From Bradyrhizobium macuxiense (GTDB lineage: Bacteria; Pseudomonadota; Alphaproteobacteria; Rhizobiales; Xanthobacteraceae), in the NCBI RefSeq assembly GCF_001542415.1, contig NZ_LNCU01000120.1, positions 170,916-223,525 on the forward strand: a stretch of 52,610 nt of DNA, written 5' to 3'. Below, in pieces: positions 17,801-23,910 of this stretch (position 1 is the stretch's first letter; every line of letters starts with the position of its first letter). Position numbers and translations under genes: made by a program. The notes under the pieces are model-generated. The model searched no databases, was not told the origin of the DNA, and saw only the letters and a list, made by a program, of their open reading frames with translations.

Positions 17801-19101
17801 TTCTGAGTAGAACCGGGGCCGCCTTGGTTCGGCTTCGGTCCCCCACCGGTACCGGACTGGTTACCCCCTTGTGGCCCACCGCTTCCGGAGCCGGGTCCGC
17901 CACCGGGCTGTGGGCCGCCTTGCGAGCCAGCGCCTGCCGCGCCGGTATCAGGGCCACTAGAGCTCGGCTCCGGCCCAGGAAGAGAACCGGCCGGTGGCGC
18001 GCGCGTATCGTCCGCGGTATCGATCCGCACCTCGTCGGGCTTGCTCTCGAACGCATGGTGCAGGCCGCCCATGAGGCCGCCGGTGATGAGCGAGGCGATG
18101 ATGCGCTTCGCCTCGGGGCTGTAACCGGCTTTCGGGTCATAGTCCTTCGCGATCTGCTGAAGGACATATTCGCTTGCCTCATTGGCGCTGGCGAAGGAAA
18201 CGCCGGAGGTGAGGATCTTACCGATCAGGCTTTGCGCGAGCTTGCCGGAGCCGAGCGGCAGCGATCCAAGGATACCGGCCGCGCTCGCGGACTTTTCCGC
18301 TGCGGCGGTCGCCGTCGCCTCGTCGGCGCCCTTGGCTATCGCGTCGTCATAGACGTGGCCATAGGTCGATGCCGACATACCCTCGAAGCCAGCGGCGATG
18401 CCGAGCGCCGGATTGGCAGCGGCAAGGGCTGCGTACGGCGCGATACCGCCGATCATGGTGCCGACCGTGCCACCGAGCGAATTGCGCTCCTGCGGCGACA
18501 TCTGCGGCGCAATCGAATTGACTGCGTTGCCGGCCTTGTAGAGCGCGTTGTCGACCGGGTTCTGCGGCGGTACCGGCTGATCCTTCGGCGGTTCACCGGG
18601 CAGCTGCCACGGCGAATTGAGCGTGTCGACGCCGAGACCGGCCTCCACATCGATGGGCGTAGGCGTCGATCGCGCGCCAGCGACAGCGAGGCCTTTCATT
18701 GCACCGCCGACAGCCTCCGCTGCACCGGCAGGAACACCCTTCGCGAACGCTACGGCGTTGCCGCCGACGCCCAGGGCAGGCTGCGGCGCCTGCGGGGACT
18801 CGACGGCGGTACCGTAGCTGGAGAGATCATCGGTCGACGGCTGATCGGGCAGGGCATCGCCGAAGGACGAGAGGTCGGGCGCCTTGTCGGGCTTCGCCGC
18901 CTTCGCCATCTTCGGGGTGAAATCGATGTCGGTGTTGTCAGCGCTGTCGAGCCCGAGCTTGCGCGCGAGCCGTTGAGACAGCACCACAGGATCAGACGAG
19001 AACGGCTCCCCTTCGGCCGCCGACTGATAGTGCGATACGAGATCGTTCCGGATCTGATCGAGGCTTGAGCCGCCGCCAAATACGGAACCGTCGAGCGCCA
19101 T
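11887..19101 (-). CDS. Giant phage polyvalent protein (JAB-like and LPD38-like regions)
   Basis: A 2404-residue protein in one uninterrupted frame, of the large multi-domain type that phages inject with their DNA. Residues about 100-330 include Ala/Gly-rich hydrophobic helices. About 370-437 is a Gly/Pro/Ser-rich linker. About 1290-1305 reads HHNHPRNRSFSDDD, a JAB/MPN-like metal-binding motif. About 1500-2300 resembles LPD38 of polyvalent proteins (WNPEFMIPNLSRD and flanking helices). The C-terminus is charged coiled coil. Its ATG overlaps the tail-collar stop (TGATG). In two stretches (residues about 1064-1115 and 1435-1490) codon use is poor and a nested ORF carries the coding signal, so the gene may be a fusion of formerly separate genes. 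Confidence 0.82.
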   Translation of the reverse strand: MALDGSVFGGGSSLDQIRNDLVSHYQSAAEGEPFSSDPVVLSQRLARKLGLDSADNTDIDFTPKMAKAAKPDKAPDLSSFGDALPDQPSTDDLSSYGTAVESPQAPQPALGVGGNAVAFAKGVPAGAAEAVGGAMKGLAVAGARSTPTPIDVEAGLGVDTLNSPWQLPGEPPKDQPVPPQNPVDNALYKAGNAVNSIAPQMSPQERNSLGGTVGTMIGGIAPYAALAAANPALGIAAGFEGMSASTYGHVYDDAIAKGADEATATAAAEKSASAAGILGSLPLGSGKLAQSLIGKILTSGVSFASANEASEYVLQQIAKDYDPKAGYSPEAKRIIASLITGGLMGGLHHAFESKPDEVRIDTADDTRAPPAGSLPGPEPSSSGPDTGAAGAGSQGGPQPGGGPGSGSGGPQGGNQSGTGGGPKPNQGGPGSTQKPPPGTGEGMGADYTMDPKMRAKMERVYRTFEPGQDPSKMSDADLYNAVNEHLRDTSSTGHTAQGDTPEEQAQREAHAKKRDEDQILRDAGWSEPHIQAMTPEQRADYLARAQATRPSERPQQNTTEQAGTATTSSPDKVVSVIDRSSLMARHADESGAIDMRKVGADVANQVKTALDQGKTVTLHVEGKAIPISSVEGGMMRDAEGKPWGTGQLLAPRPGDHARVEIGSAEPVNPTPGTRAAPIKATTAADIDAAVPAEPKSPAQAEAETPDQLTDWLNGDTSKPLKGGEPEAVASDEGSPQLPHAPSDGGRSPVRAGDESQQKSVVAPGNEHTEPTAEHHAQIEAVLGSDFHRVLPVDVARAAEILAENPDLPPHVAFQYAVIENAAQQNLLSPTQLEQIYGPQVRHALQISAGQRSSSEASSEARAEGTTAANAFKSLAPENLLQFIASKGGLKPHPELEALDAHKHLVIMRGFGGRRKLVKDGGLHLDRAREMADEAGYLMGEHNQTSTIRDLLDAIDEGMRGNHRYPLGHEGTKTKRERRRESERERYEQEQHEAAYGQAHKALEAEYPALPLDLRDTAARAMVVDGYDLDTAVEYAAVWQVNHDNKLYEQTEPSIVDTFGQGANDAIHAATASGNGEQALRGRQEEGRSEGSREGDRDGGPVPKARTEGGGEAAQGVGHDRKSPVTPIDKGADNNEQTVIPGAEKASGKTMTQRGANAPLKPKVAQKPADTGLFGDEKNQVDLLDTLNKPAAAPAASSKVDFDDLFDRAVDEQFGGKPAGLNEPGASIQPQGGTAQAQVLELGRATGNEHLRVIDARGKLAFSAEGTTNGIAVTKTMEEAFFDPASDLVIHHNHPRNRSFSDDDISLLASPGIRTIWAHGHSGGIYRVELMPAWRNMIGTRRDDVTGAYRGLRTLWRRIEDLLLQTAHAEALRPGNEALKEAFEIGWAHLINTVLHRGGVIDYKTNFELDPSVLKMEGLSDAMERAVGLLKREFPDAETATVRNNRPAGTVRHPGNMGASFDRAEVARTVGPARRGHQESRENDRSSEKEGLSEPSRVFSFLSQPTSNFDKSFNDLLGKRLLGRLGDLNATEARVQLQDKFLRVQKAEQLKRNTDTQLSAYQAESLYYGRTGYRLEQLREHQIDPLIREMKARDIDLNKLDDFLYARHAVERNQKLGQHYEPGHDFYEAMTDPDKVGGSGMSQNEALGIIRAIRADGKLPDYLAVARMVDALNARTRRVLLDGGLIDRDTFDAMNSTYKYYVPLRGWQEGSDDEHFNFGTGGMETRGKDVKQAFGRKSRAASPLAYSIMQAEGAVVRAEKNKVGNTFLKFVRANPDPDLWVVNRPQMRKEISKVSGLVYNRPDNLSHQDDNVFATKVQGKPVYIRMLGADGLNLARALKNMGSANAHSAVRMLAAVTHTMSRLATAWNPEFMIPNLSRDVSEAFINLGEQRQRQFSRNFAKRVFPAIRGATMALAGKTAPAGSPLAEYVDAFHRFDREGGRIHFFGLDDPDEIERNVDAKLRRLSGGPINNLKDLGEKAGKALEVAGGGLENATRLAAFMAAEDAGMSTPDAAMLARNLTVNFNKKGELGTIVSSLYAFGNAGIQGIARMMRALHPRNTKVWAAVGMLAAANVATTAWDLGAGGKDEAGTYNYMKIPSWERDKNVVVMLTNGYYAKIPLPYGFAPFGVVGSKAATIMAGAEKPTKAAAAVLSSTINAFNPLGDEAEMWREIVPTVFRPLVHIEANKDWTGRAIYPNSDRSKGLPDSTQAFRSTSGASKWVAETLNDLTGGSKYESGAIDVHPGTFDYIVGAVVGGVGHFLKSGWNTIVSGVVDHEWRPETTPVLRRFVGRVGPEADQYAYYQARDEARGEANAVKQARKERRTGDQDAARFVSEHRGESKKSIFDRADRQMRDLRAQEDRVRASAQPYDAKHAAIEQIRQRMREVQNRARVASAKLQQAQRITRP
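14628..14798 (-). CDS. Nested small ORF 2 inside the polyvalent gene
   Basis: A 56-residue ORF on the same strand as the giant gene, shifted by +1. ATG at 14798 has CGGGAG at 14806-14811, seven bases away. The product starts MPKRLLSAIIDPP and ends in a charged helix (DEDIKRAEKMIARLKKKD). By my count 41 of 56 codons end in G or C, against 22 of 56 for the overlapping codons of the long frame. The long frame here reads as unstructured Arg/Gly/Asn-rich sequence between two ordinary domains. Likely a real small phage gene, or the fossil of one. Confidence 0.6.
   Translation of the reverse strand: MPKRLLSAIIDPPGPFDTLETWERHLTVLRSLEPSVQRDEDIKRAEKMIARLKKKD
15753..15911 (-). CDS. Nested small ORF 1 inside the polyvalent gene
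   Basis: A 52-residue ORF on the same strand, also in the +1 frame. ATG at 15911 follows AAGGAG (15918-15923) with six bases between. The product begins MRFTPQQHQEMASKLYAVAK and is a Lys/Ala-rich helical protein of a kind I associate with small hypothetical proteins in rhizobial phages. By my count 43 of 52 codons end in G or C, against 20 of 52 for the overlapping codons of the long frame, which there encodes Gly/Glu/Arg-rich low-complexity sequence. This points to a translated gene nested in, or predating, the long frame. Confidence 0.66.
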   Translation of the reverse strand: MRFTPQQHQEMASKLYAVAKRKADPKEAEKVTAMADLFRKLAQKAAEKQRKA

Positions 19102-20141
19102 CAGTAGCGAATACCAAACAGGACCACGGCCGACTCAGGCCGAGCTTCACTGCCGCCCTGAGAACCGGTGCCGAGCGTACCGACGCCCGGAGCACCCGTG
19201 ATATTGTGGGTGTGAGCGCCGGCCAAACTGATAGAGACGCTGATTCCGGTGGTCGAGTTTTGCAGGAAGAACGAGCCGTCAGAGCCGTTGTTGATTTGCA
19301 GGCCGGTCTGGGCTTGGCCGGAGGTGTAATTCTGGTAGTTGCCGAAGAAGCGCCACGCTTGGTTTGGAACGTGCGCGTGTCCAGGATCAGTGACGGGAGC
19401 GCTGTGAGTGTGAGCACCCTGCGAATCCGTCCCGAGGGTGCCTGCCGATGGTGCGCCAGTGATCGAGTGCGCATGCGCCGCGTTCTGGTTTGATAGATAG
19501 GTGCCGACCGAAAATGAGCCGGAGGACGATCGCAGAAAGCGGCCCGTATCGGTGAAGTTCGGCAGGGTAAAATGGAGGCTATCAACCGATCCCCACGTCG
19601 TGCCGATCGCTTGGTAAAGATCTGGGTGATCGGTCCTAAGCAGCGAGGCGCCGTTACAAGCCATCCAGCCGCCCGGGAGACTGGGGCCAGCAAACTGTCC
19701 GATCATGCCGACATCGGCGGCATCCATACGCGCCAGAAAACCGCTTCCAGGCCCGTAGCATAGGACATGCTTGTTAGTGCCTTGCGGAATCTCGATCGTG
19801 TTGGCTGCACCGGCGGCCTGCAAATGAACCGCGAAATTTCCGGTTGTCGAATTGTTGAACAGCCAGGTCTTGGTGAGGTTCGGCACGATGATCGTGACGT
19901 TCTGCGTCAAAGCGCCCGTTACGACCTGAATGTGATCGATGTCTTGCCGTAGCGCCGCCGGGGGCGGCAAGCTGGAGAGATCGACTGTGCCGCCGGTGGA
20001 GTTGATGTTGTTCCTGCCCGCAATCGCGCGCTCGGTCGGCACGGTGCACGCATTGTTCTGCGTCGCGCCCCAGTTGTTGTTGTTATTTCCCGTGCCTTGA
20101 AGGATTAGGCCGAGGATAGAGCCATAGTTGTCAGCAACCAT
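19101..20141 (-). CDS. Phage tail-collar/tail-fibre protein
   Basis: A 346-residue virion protein. The central region has the phage tail collar signature: MIGQFAGPSLPGGWMACNGA, then HPDLYQAIGTTWG, FTLPNFTDTGRFLRS. His-rich repeats follow (AAHAHSITGA, GAHTHSAP, GHAHVPN, GAHTHNITGA) of the type that bind iron in tail-fibre tips, and it ends EARPESAVVLFGIRY, the usual C-terminus of these proteins. The N-terminus with an Asn run (GTGNNNNNWG) is a probable tail-attachment part. It is upstream of and overlaps the polyvalent gene by one base. A host-receptor-binding role is inferred from the family. Confidence 0.88.
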   Translation of the reverse strand: MVADNYGSILGLILQGTGNNNNNWGATQNNACTVPTERAIAGRNNINSTGGTVDLSSLPPPAALRQDIDHIQVVTGALTQNVTIIVPNLTKTWLFNNSTTGNFAVHLQAAGAANTIEIPQGTNKHVLCYGPGSGFLARMDAADVGMIGQFAGPSLPGGWMACNGASLLRTDHPDLYQAIGTTWGSVDSLHFTLPNFTDTGRFLRSSSGSFSVGTYLSNQNAAHAHSITGAPSAGTLGTDSQGAHTHSAPVTDPGHAHVPNQAWRFFGNYQNYTSGQAQTGLQINNGSDGSFFLQNSTTGISVSISLAGAHTHNITGAPGVGTLGTGSQGGSEARPESAVVLFGIRY

Positions 20142-20631
20142 GTCGGCAGGCCTCTCGCGTAGAGCACCCGGCGTTTCGGCGATGATCTCGGAGTGCGGCG
20201 GATCAGGCCGCCTTCACTGGCCGGAGCTCAGATGCTCACCGACTGAAATAACCTGATTTGCGGTGAGTGGGAATATGTTCCTATAAGCCAGACGAGCTTT
20301 TCCCTGACAAATCCGGTTGCGATTTGTTCGGCCAGGAGTCGACGGCCCGGCTTCGACGCTTATCGGGAGTTTCGATGGTCGTTCACGCCGTTCGCACGAG
20401 GTGTCTCACTGTCTCACTCGGTGACTCGAAACAGTCGCATGCCGGTGGAACACCCTCATGGAACGCCCGAGATGAGCTTCTAGCCGGTGAGCTTCAGCCA
20501 CGGATGATCATCAAGGGGGCGGCACTTGGATCAAACGCAACGGTGGGGAAGGTCGTCATTGGTACCACTCCCGGTTGACGCGCGGGCGGAGCAAGCGGCA
20601 GGATGCCGCGCTTTTGGCTTGGGAGGGGTTG
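20142..20631. other. Gene-poor stretch upstream of the tail operon
   Basis: No convincing gene. A short + strand frame ends at 20578 with MIIKGAALGSNATVGKVVIG, which could be a remnant of a coding region but has no supported start. The leftward tail operon must be transcribed from here or from further right, so the promoter is probably in this stretch; I cannot point to it. This is where head and packaging genes would normally precede a tail operon. Confidence 0.4.
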
Positions 20632-21075
20632 ATGAGGTTGGCGGCGGTGCTCTTGATGCTAAGCCTGAGCCTGACGGGCTGCCTGTCGGTACGGCAAGAG
20701 GACGTCGACGCTTGGACGGGACGGCCGGTGGGAGAGTTGGACGTCCATCCGGTGTTCCTGACCATGAAGATGATGCGGACGGTGACGCCGGACGGGACCG
20801 AGATCCGCAACTACGTGAACTCCAAGGACGTGATGTCCTGTGGCGGTGGGGGCGCGGTCACCCCTGGGTTCAAGCCGCAGGGCTATTCCGCGATCGCGGC
20901 GCCGACTACCTATAGCTCAAACGTGATGTGCACGAGCTCCACGCCCACCTGCAACAACCTCTTCTACATCAAGGGCGGCATCGTGCAGCGCTTCACGCCG
21001 GTCGGCAGCGGCGGCGCGCGGTGCTTTACCGACGAGCGCATGCGGCCGGGGTTCAGCGGGCCGGTGAACTACTAA
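20632..21075 (+). CDS. Small lipoprotein
   Basis: A 147-residue protein with a signal peptide and lipobox (MRLAAVLLMLSLSLTGC, then LSVRQEDV), so it should be processed and lipid-anchored in the envelope. ATG at 20632 follows GGGAGGGG at 20621-20628. Four Cys residues after the lipobox (MSCGGG, VMCTSS, PTCNN, ARCFTDE) could form disulfides. I recall similar small lipoproteins in Bradyrhizobium genomes, but the function is unknown. It is transcribed rightward, opposite to the tail genes, and might be a lysogeny-expressed cargo gene. Confidence 0.75.
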   Translation: MRLAAVLLMLSLSLTGCLSVRQEDVDAWTGRPVGELDVHPVFLTMKMMRTVTPDGTEIRNYVNSKDVMSCGGGGAVTPGFKPQGYSAIAAPTTYSSNVMCTSSTPTCNNLFYIKGGIVQRFTPVGSGGARCFTDERMRPGFSGPVNY

Positions 21076-21504
21076 ACTATCGCTATCGAACGCCTCCGCT
21101 CGATCACTCATTCGTCGTCTGTAGCCCCGCGACTCTGTGGTGCTTTCCGTGGTCGGTTCTAAAAATCGCGCAAAAAACTGCGAGTAACATCAATCTGATA
21201 CTGGCATAGTGGGATGCCCTCTTGCGCACCAGTTCATGCGAAAACCTCCGTGATCGTACCCTCAAGAGGGAGATCGCCCACTCGGCTGAGCGCGACCGGG
21301 CTTGAGCACACGAACCGGCCGGCGCTCAATCCTGAGATGGCCCCCAAGCACCACCAACCGCCCATTTCTGGAGGCGTCTGCAAGACCCTGCAGAGAGCTT
21401 CGCCGGGCTCGCGCCAAGAACCATCCTTGCCGAGCGCGCAGCGGAGAAGCGCCAAGCCGGTGAGGCGCTGATCCAGGAAGCCGACAGTCGAATGCCAGTC
21501 ATAG
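21076..21504. other. Decayed sequence with coding debris
   Basis: No intact gene. A + strand stretch 21336-21506 is open and protein-like (AHFWRRLQDPAESFAGLAPR, then ERAAEKRQAGEALIQEADS) and ends at TGA 21507-21509, but it begins right after a stop and has no start codon. It looks like the 3' end of a gene that lost its front part. Confidence 0.45.
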
Positions 21505-21825
21505 AATGAGCGGATATGGGCGAACGGCGGCCCCTTCGATCGCAGCCCCACGATCGACCGCGCGATCAACGGCGGCTGCCCATGGCTGGAGAGCGAATGC
21601 AGCCGCTGCAAGGCAAAGCGCGACGTTGATCTTGCCGTGTTCCAACATGTGCCGGCGACATGAGTGCACGATCTCGTCAGCCGGCTGGCCTGCGCGAAGT
21701 GCCGAACCGCCGGCAACGCTGTTGCAGCTATGGGCACGACCGCAGCGCGCCGAATGAAACTCGCCGGGAACGGGTTTTCCGATGCGTTAAAGCGGTTTGT
21801 GCTACCGTTGATCGCGCATACATAA
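21505..21825 (+). pseudogene. Remnant of a Cys-motif (zinc-ribbon-like) protein
   Basis: The frame from 21505 encodes RSPTIDRAINGGCPWLESEC, SRCKAKRDVDL, then TGA at 21661-21663, then continues HDLVSRLACAKCRTAG and stops at TAA 21823-21825. Two CxxC pairs (ECSRC and ACAKC) lie on either side of the internal stop, the layout of a small zinc-ribbon protein. There is no start codon at the front, so the gene is broken twice. The family name is unknown to me. Confidence 0.5.
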
Positions 21826-21834
21826 GAACACGCC

Positions 21835-23034
21835 ATGGCAGCACGGACGAAAGCATCAAATAATCCGGCCCTAATCACTTGGGCGCGCGAGACGGCTGGC
21901 TTCTCTGTCGCCGAGGCTGCCGCCAAATTGAACGTGTCCGAAGAGCAGCTATTTGCATGGGAAAATGTCGCATCGGACGACGCGCCTTCAATCCCTCAAC
22001 TCCGCAAGATCGCCGGTTTGTTCAAGCGCCCGCTCGCGGCGTTCTTTTTACCCGAGCCGCCAACGGGCTTCGCTGTGATGCGCGACTTGCGCCGCTTGCC
22101 GGGCTCGGGCACCCGCCATTTTAGCCCAGCCCTTCAAATGGAAATCCGCGCGTCCAACGAGCGGCGCGAGCTTGCCCTGGAGTTAGCTTCCGATCTCGAA
22201 GACGAGCCGCCGCAATTCAAGCTCTCGGCAAAGATCACGGACGACCCCGAAGCCGTCGGCGCAAAAATTCGAACCGCGTTGGGCGTCACTGACGATTTGC
22301 AAGCCAAGTGGAAAGACGCGGACGGTCGTACTGCGTTCGCCGCGTGGCGAACGCGCATCGAAGAGACGGGCGTTCTTGTTTTCCAGAGCACAACGTTCAC
22401 TTCGGAGGAGGCGTCCGGCTTTGCGATATCGTCCGGGACGCTGCCGGTCATCGCGGTCAATCGAAAGGACCCGGTCACGCGCAGAACGTTCAGCTTGCTG
22501 CATGAGTTCGCGCATTTGATGCTGCACGTTAGTGGCGTGTCCGAGCTCGAAACGGACGTGACGAGACCTCCCGAAGACCAGCGGATTGAGATTTTCTGCA
22601 ATCACGTCGCTGCCGCCGCGCTGATCCCGAAGGTGAGTTTGCTAGCTCAGCCAACGGTTGCTGAGCACAAAGCGCGGTCCGTGGCGTGGAAGGATGGCGA
22701 GCTGGCTGATCTTTCACGGCTGTATGGTGTCAGCCGCGAAGCTCTTTTGCGTCGATTGCTTACATTCGGGCGCACCACTCCCGAGTTCTATTCATTGAAG
22801 CGCGCTCAGTACAACGCGGAGTATGCGTTGCTTAAAAAGCGCCAAAAGGAAACTCCGAAGGAAATGAAGCGGAATATGCCGCAGGAGACCATTAGCACCA
22901 TCGGCCGTCCGCTCGTGCGCATGTTGCTCGGCAACTACTATCAAGACCGCCTGTCGCTGAGCGCGCTGTCTGGCTTTCTCAATCTGAAAGTCAAACACAT
23001 TCCCAAGCTGGAGCAGGCTGTAGGGATGAGATAG
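21835..23034 (+). CDS. HTH plus ImmA/IrrE metallopeptidase, probable antitoxin
   Basis: A 399-residue protein. An XRE-type helix-turn-helix (about 10-65: ARETAGFSVAEAAAKLNVSE, IPQLRKIAGLFKRPL) is followed by an ImmA/IrrE-like domain with the zinc site LLHEFAHLMLH and the later NHVAAAALIPK helix. This architecture (COG2856) is paired in many genomes with DUF4411/PIN-like toxins, and such a gene starts six bases after this stop. The protein probably represses the operon and neutralises its partner. Start at ATG 21835; no strong ribosome binding site is visible. Located at the right edge of the island, where stability modules are common. Confidence 0.88.
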   Translation: MAARTKASNNPALITWARETAGFSVAEAAAKLNVSEEQLFAWENVASDDAPSIPQLRKIAGLFKRPLAAFFLPEPPTGFAVMRDLRRLPGSGTRHFSPALQMEIRASNERRELALELASDLEDEPPQFKLSAKITDDPEAVGAKIRTALGVTDDLQAKWKDADGRTAFAAWRTRIEETGVLVFQSTTFTSEEASGFAISSGTLPVIAVNRKDPVTRRTFSLLHEFAHLMLHVSGVSELETDVTRPPEDQRIEIFCNHVAAAALIPKVSLLAQPTVAEHKARSVAWKDGELADLSRLYGVSREALLRRLLTFGRTTPEFYSLKRAQYNAEYALLKKRQKETPKEMKRNMPQETISTIGRPLVRMLLGNYYQDRLSLSALSGFLNLKVKHIPKLEQAVGMR

Positions 23035-23040
23035 TTCGCA

Positions 23041-23514
23041 ATGGCGGTCAAGCCGATCTACAGCGTAGATAGCAGCGCGCTCATTCACGCGTGGCGCAGA
23101 GCATATAGGCCGCAGAACTTCGCATTCGTTTGGAAGGGTTTCGACGCGCTCATAGCCGAGGGACGGTTGCGGGCGTCGATGGAAGTCTATCTAGAGCTTG
23201 AAAAGAAGGACGATGAACTCTTCGCTTGGTGCAAAGAGCGAAAAGAGACGTTGTTCGTCGAATTGGACGACGCGGTCCAAGCCAGCGTCACCAACATCAT
23301 GAAGAATCATCCACGGCTCGTGGATACTGTTAAGGGTCGGTCCGCTGCCGACCCGTTTGTCATCGCGCTTGCCGAGACAGGCAAGCCTCAGATGATCGTG
23401 TTGACCGAAGAGAAGCCGGGGAAGGTCAGAATCCCCGACGTGTGCAACGCGCGGAACATCAAGTGGAAGAACCTCGCGGACATGATCGAAGACGAAGACT
23501 GGAAATCGGGCTAA
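23041..23514 (+). CDS. DUF4411 PIN-like protein, probable toxin
   Basis: A 157-residue protein. The N-terminus YSVDSSALIHAWRRAYRP matches DUF4411, a PIN-like nuclease family: the first conserved Asp is in VDSSALI, the acidic pair is ELEKKDDELFAWC, and the later Asp is in SAADPFVIALAE, followed by VLTEEK. These acidic residues should coordinate metal for RNA cleavage. It follows the ImmA/IrrE protein by six bases in the same direction, so the two form a probable type II toxin-antitoxin pair. The toxin role is inferred from the family and pairing. Confidence 0.85.
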   Translation: MAVKPIYSVDSSALIHAWRRAYRPQNFAFVWKGFDALIAEGRLRASMEVYLELEKKDDELFAWCKERKETLFVELDDAVQASVTNIMKNHPRLVDTVKGRSAADPFVIALAETGKPQMIVLTEEKPGKVRIPDVCNARNIKWKNLADMIEDEDWKSG

Positions 23515-23581
23515 GCCCTCGCGAGAACCCTCAGCTTTGCGATGCGATCCGCCGCAACGGCCTGTAAAGTGGACTTAATTT

Positions 23582-23627
23582 CATTCATATTGACGGGGTC
23601 GGGGGCCGAATCCCTCTCGCGGCACCA
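23582..23627 (+). other. attR: degraded copy of the tRNA-Thr 3' half
   Basis: The right end of the island. It matches 541-587 with the 15-base run tgacggggtcggggg intact, changes in the anticodon loop, one base lost in the T loop (ccgaat for ttcgagt) and CCA retained at 23625-23627. GCCGCAA at 23551-23557, the tRNA acceptor sequence, lies at tRNA length from the end, so a full-length decayed tRNA is possible, though the D-arm region does not align. Confidence 0.78.
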
Positions 23628-23845
23628 GTCCTTAACTATCCAGCCCGGAGACAGCTGACCGCAGGCTACTTTGCATGGGGTTGTTTTCGATATTTCGGTG
23701 GGGGCCGCAGTCGCCGGGCGCGATGGCGCCTTTCCTGAAGGCGCATAAGCCTTTCCACGCTGTCGCTCAAATTCGTGGGTTTGGTCCCGGCAGCGAAGAT
23801 CGGCCGTGTCGGACCGGGAGAAGGTGGCTGCGATCCACAAACGAA

Positions 23846-23874
23846 AGCGCCCCTGGACCGAATCCAGGGGCGCT
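23846..23874 (-). terminator. Intrinsic terminator of the polysaccharide deacetylase gene
   Basis: A perfect 12-bp stem (AGCGCCCCTGGA at 23846-23857 with its complement at 23863-23874) and a five-base loop. Read leftward it is followed by a T-rich tract (TTTCGTTT). It lies 37 bases after the stop of the leftward gene at 23911. Confidence 0.75.
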
Positions 23875-23910
23875 CTGTATTGAGCGGATCGTCTCCGCGA
23901 ACTCGCGAGC

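Larger units (their letters stand above)
588..23627. mobile_element. Integrated prophage-derived island at tRNA-Thr
   Basis: The element is bounded by the intact tRNA-Thr and by a degraded tRNA 3' half at 23582-23627. It carries an integrase at the tRNA-proximal end and phage-type genes throughout: a small HTH protein, replication proteins, DUF2303, a polyvalent protein and a tail-collar protein. A probable toxin-antitoxin pair sits just inside the right edge. Genes for terminase, portal, major capsid, head-tail joining and lysis are not recognisable, so it cannot make particles by itself unless unrecognised genes supply these. The split ATPase, gene debris at 21076-21834 and mismatched att sites indicate an old, decaying insertion; a satellite-like element is the alternative. 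Confidence 0.88.

Noticed and set aside
17790..17990. Gly-rich repeat region that could be a CRISPR-like or tandem DNA repeat
   Set aside because: It is a coding Gly/Pro/Ser linker with irregular units; no spacers or regular period.
17245..19068. A 607-codon + strand frame opposite the polyvalent gene
   Set aside because: It mirrors the codon structure of the leftward gene, is Arg/Gly/Leu-rich throughout, and has no domain; the antisense shadow of a high-GC gene.
21234..21926. A 230-codon open frame on the minus strand
   Set aside because: Composition is not like a real protein here (Ser/Arg/Cys-rich), no ribosome binding site, and it runs antisense to better-supported debris and to the start of the HTH-ImmA/IrrE gene.
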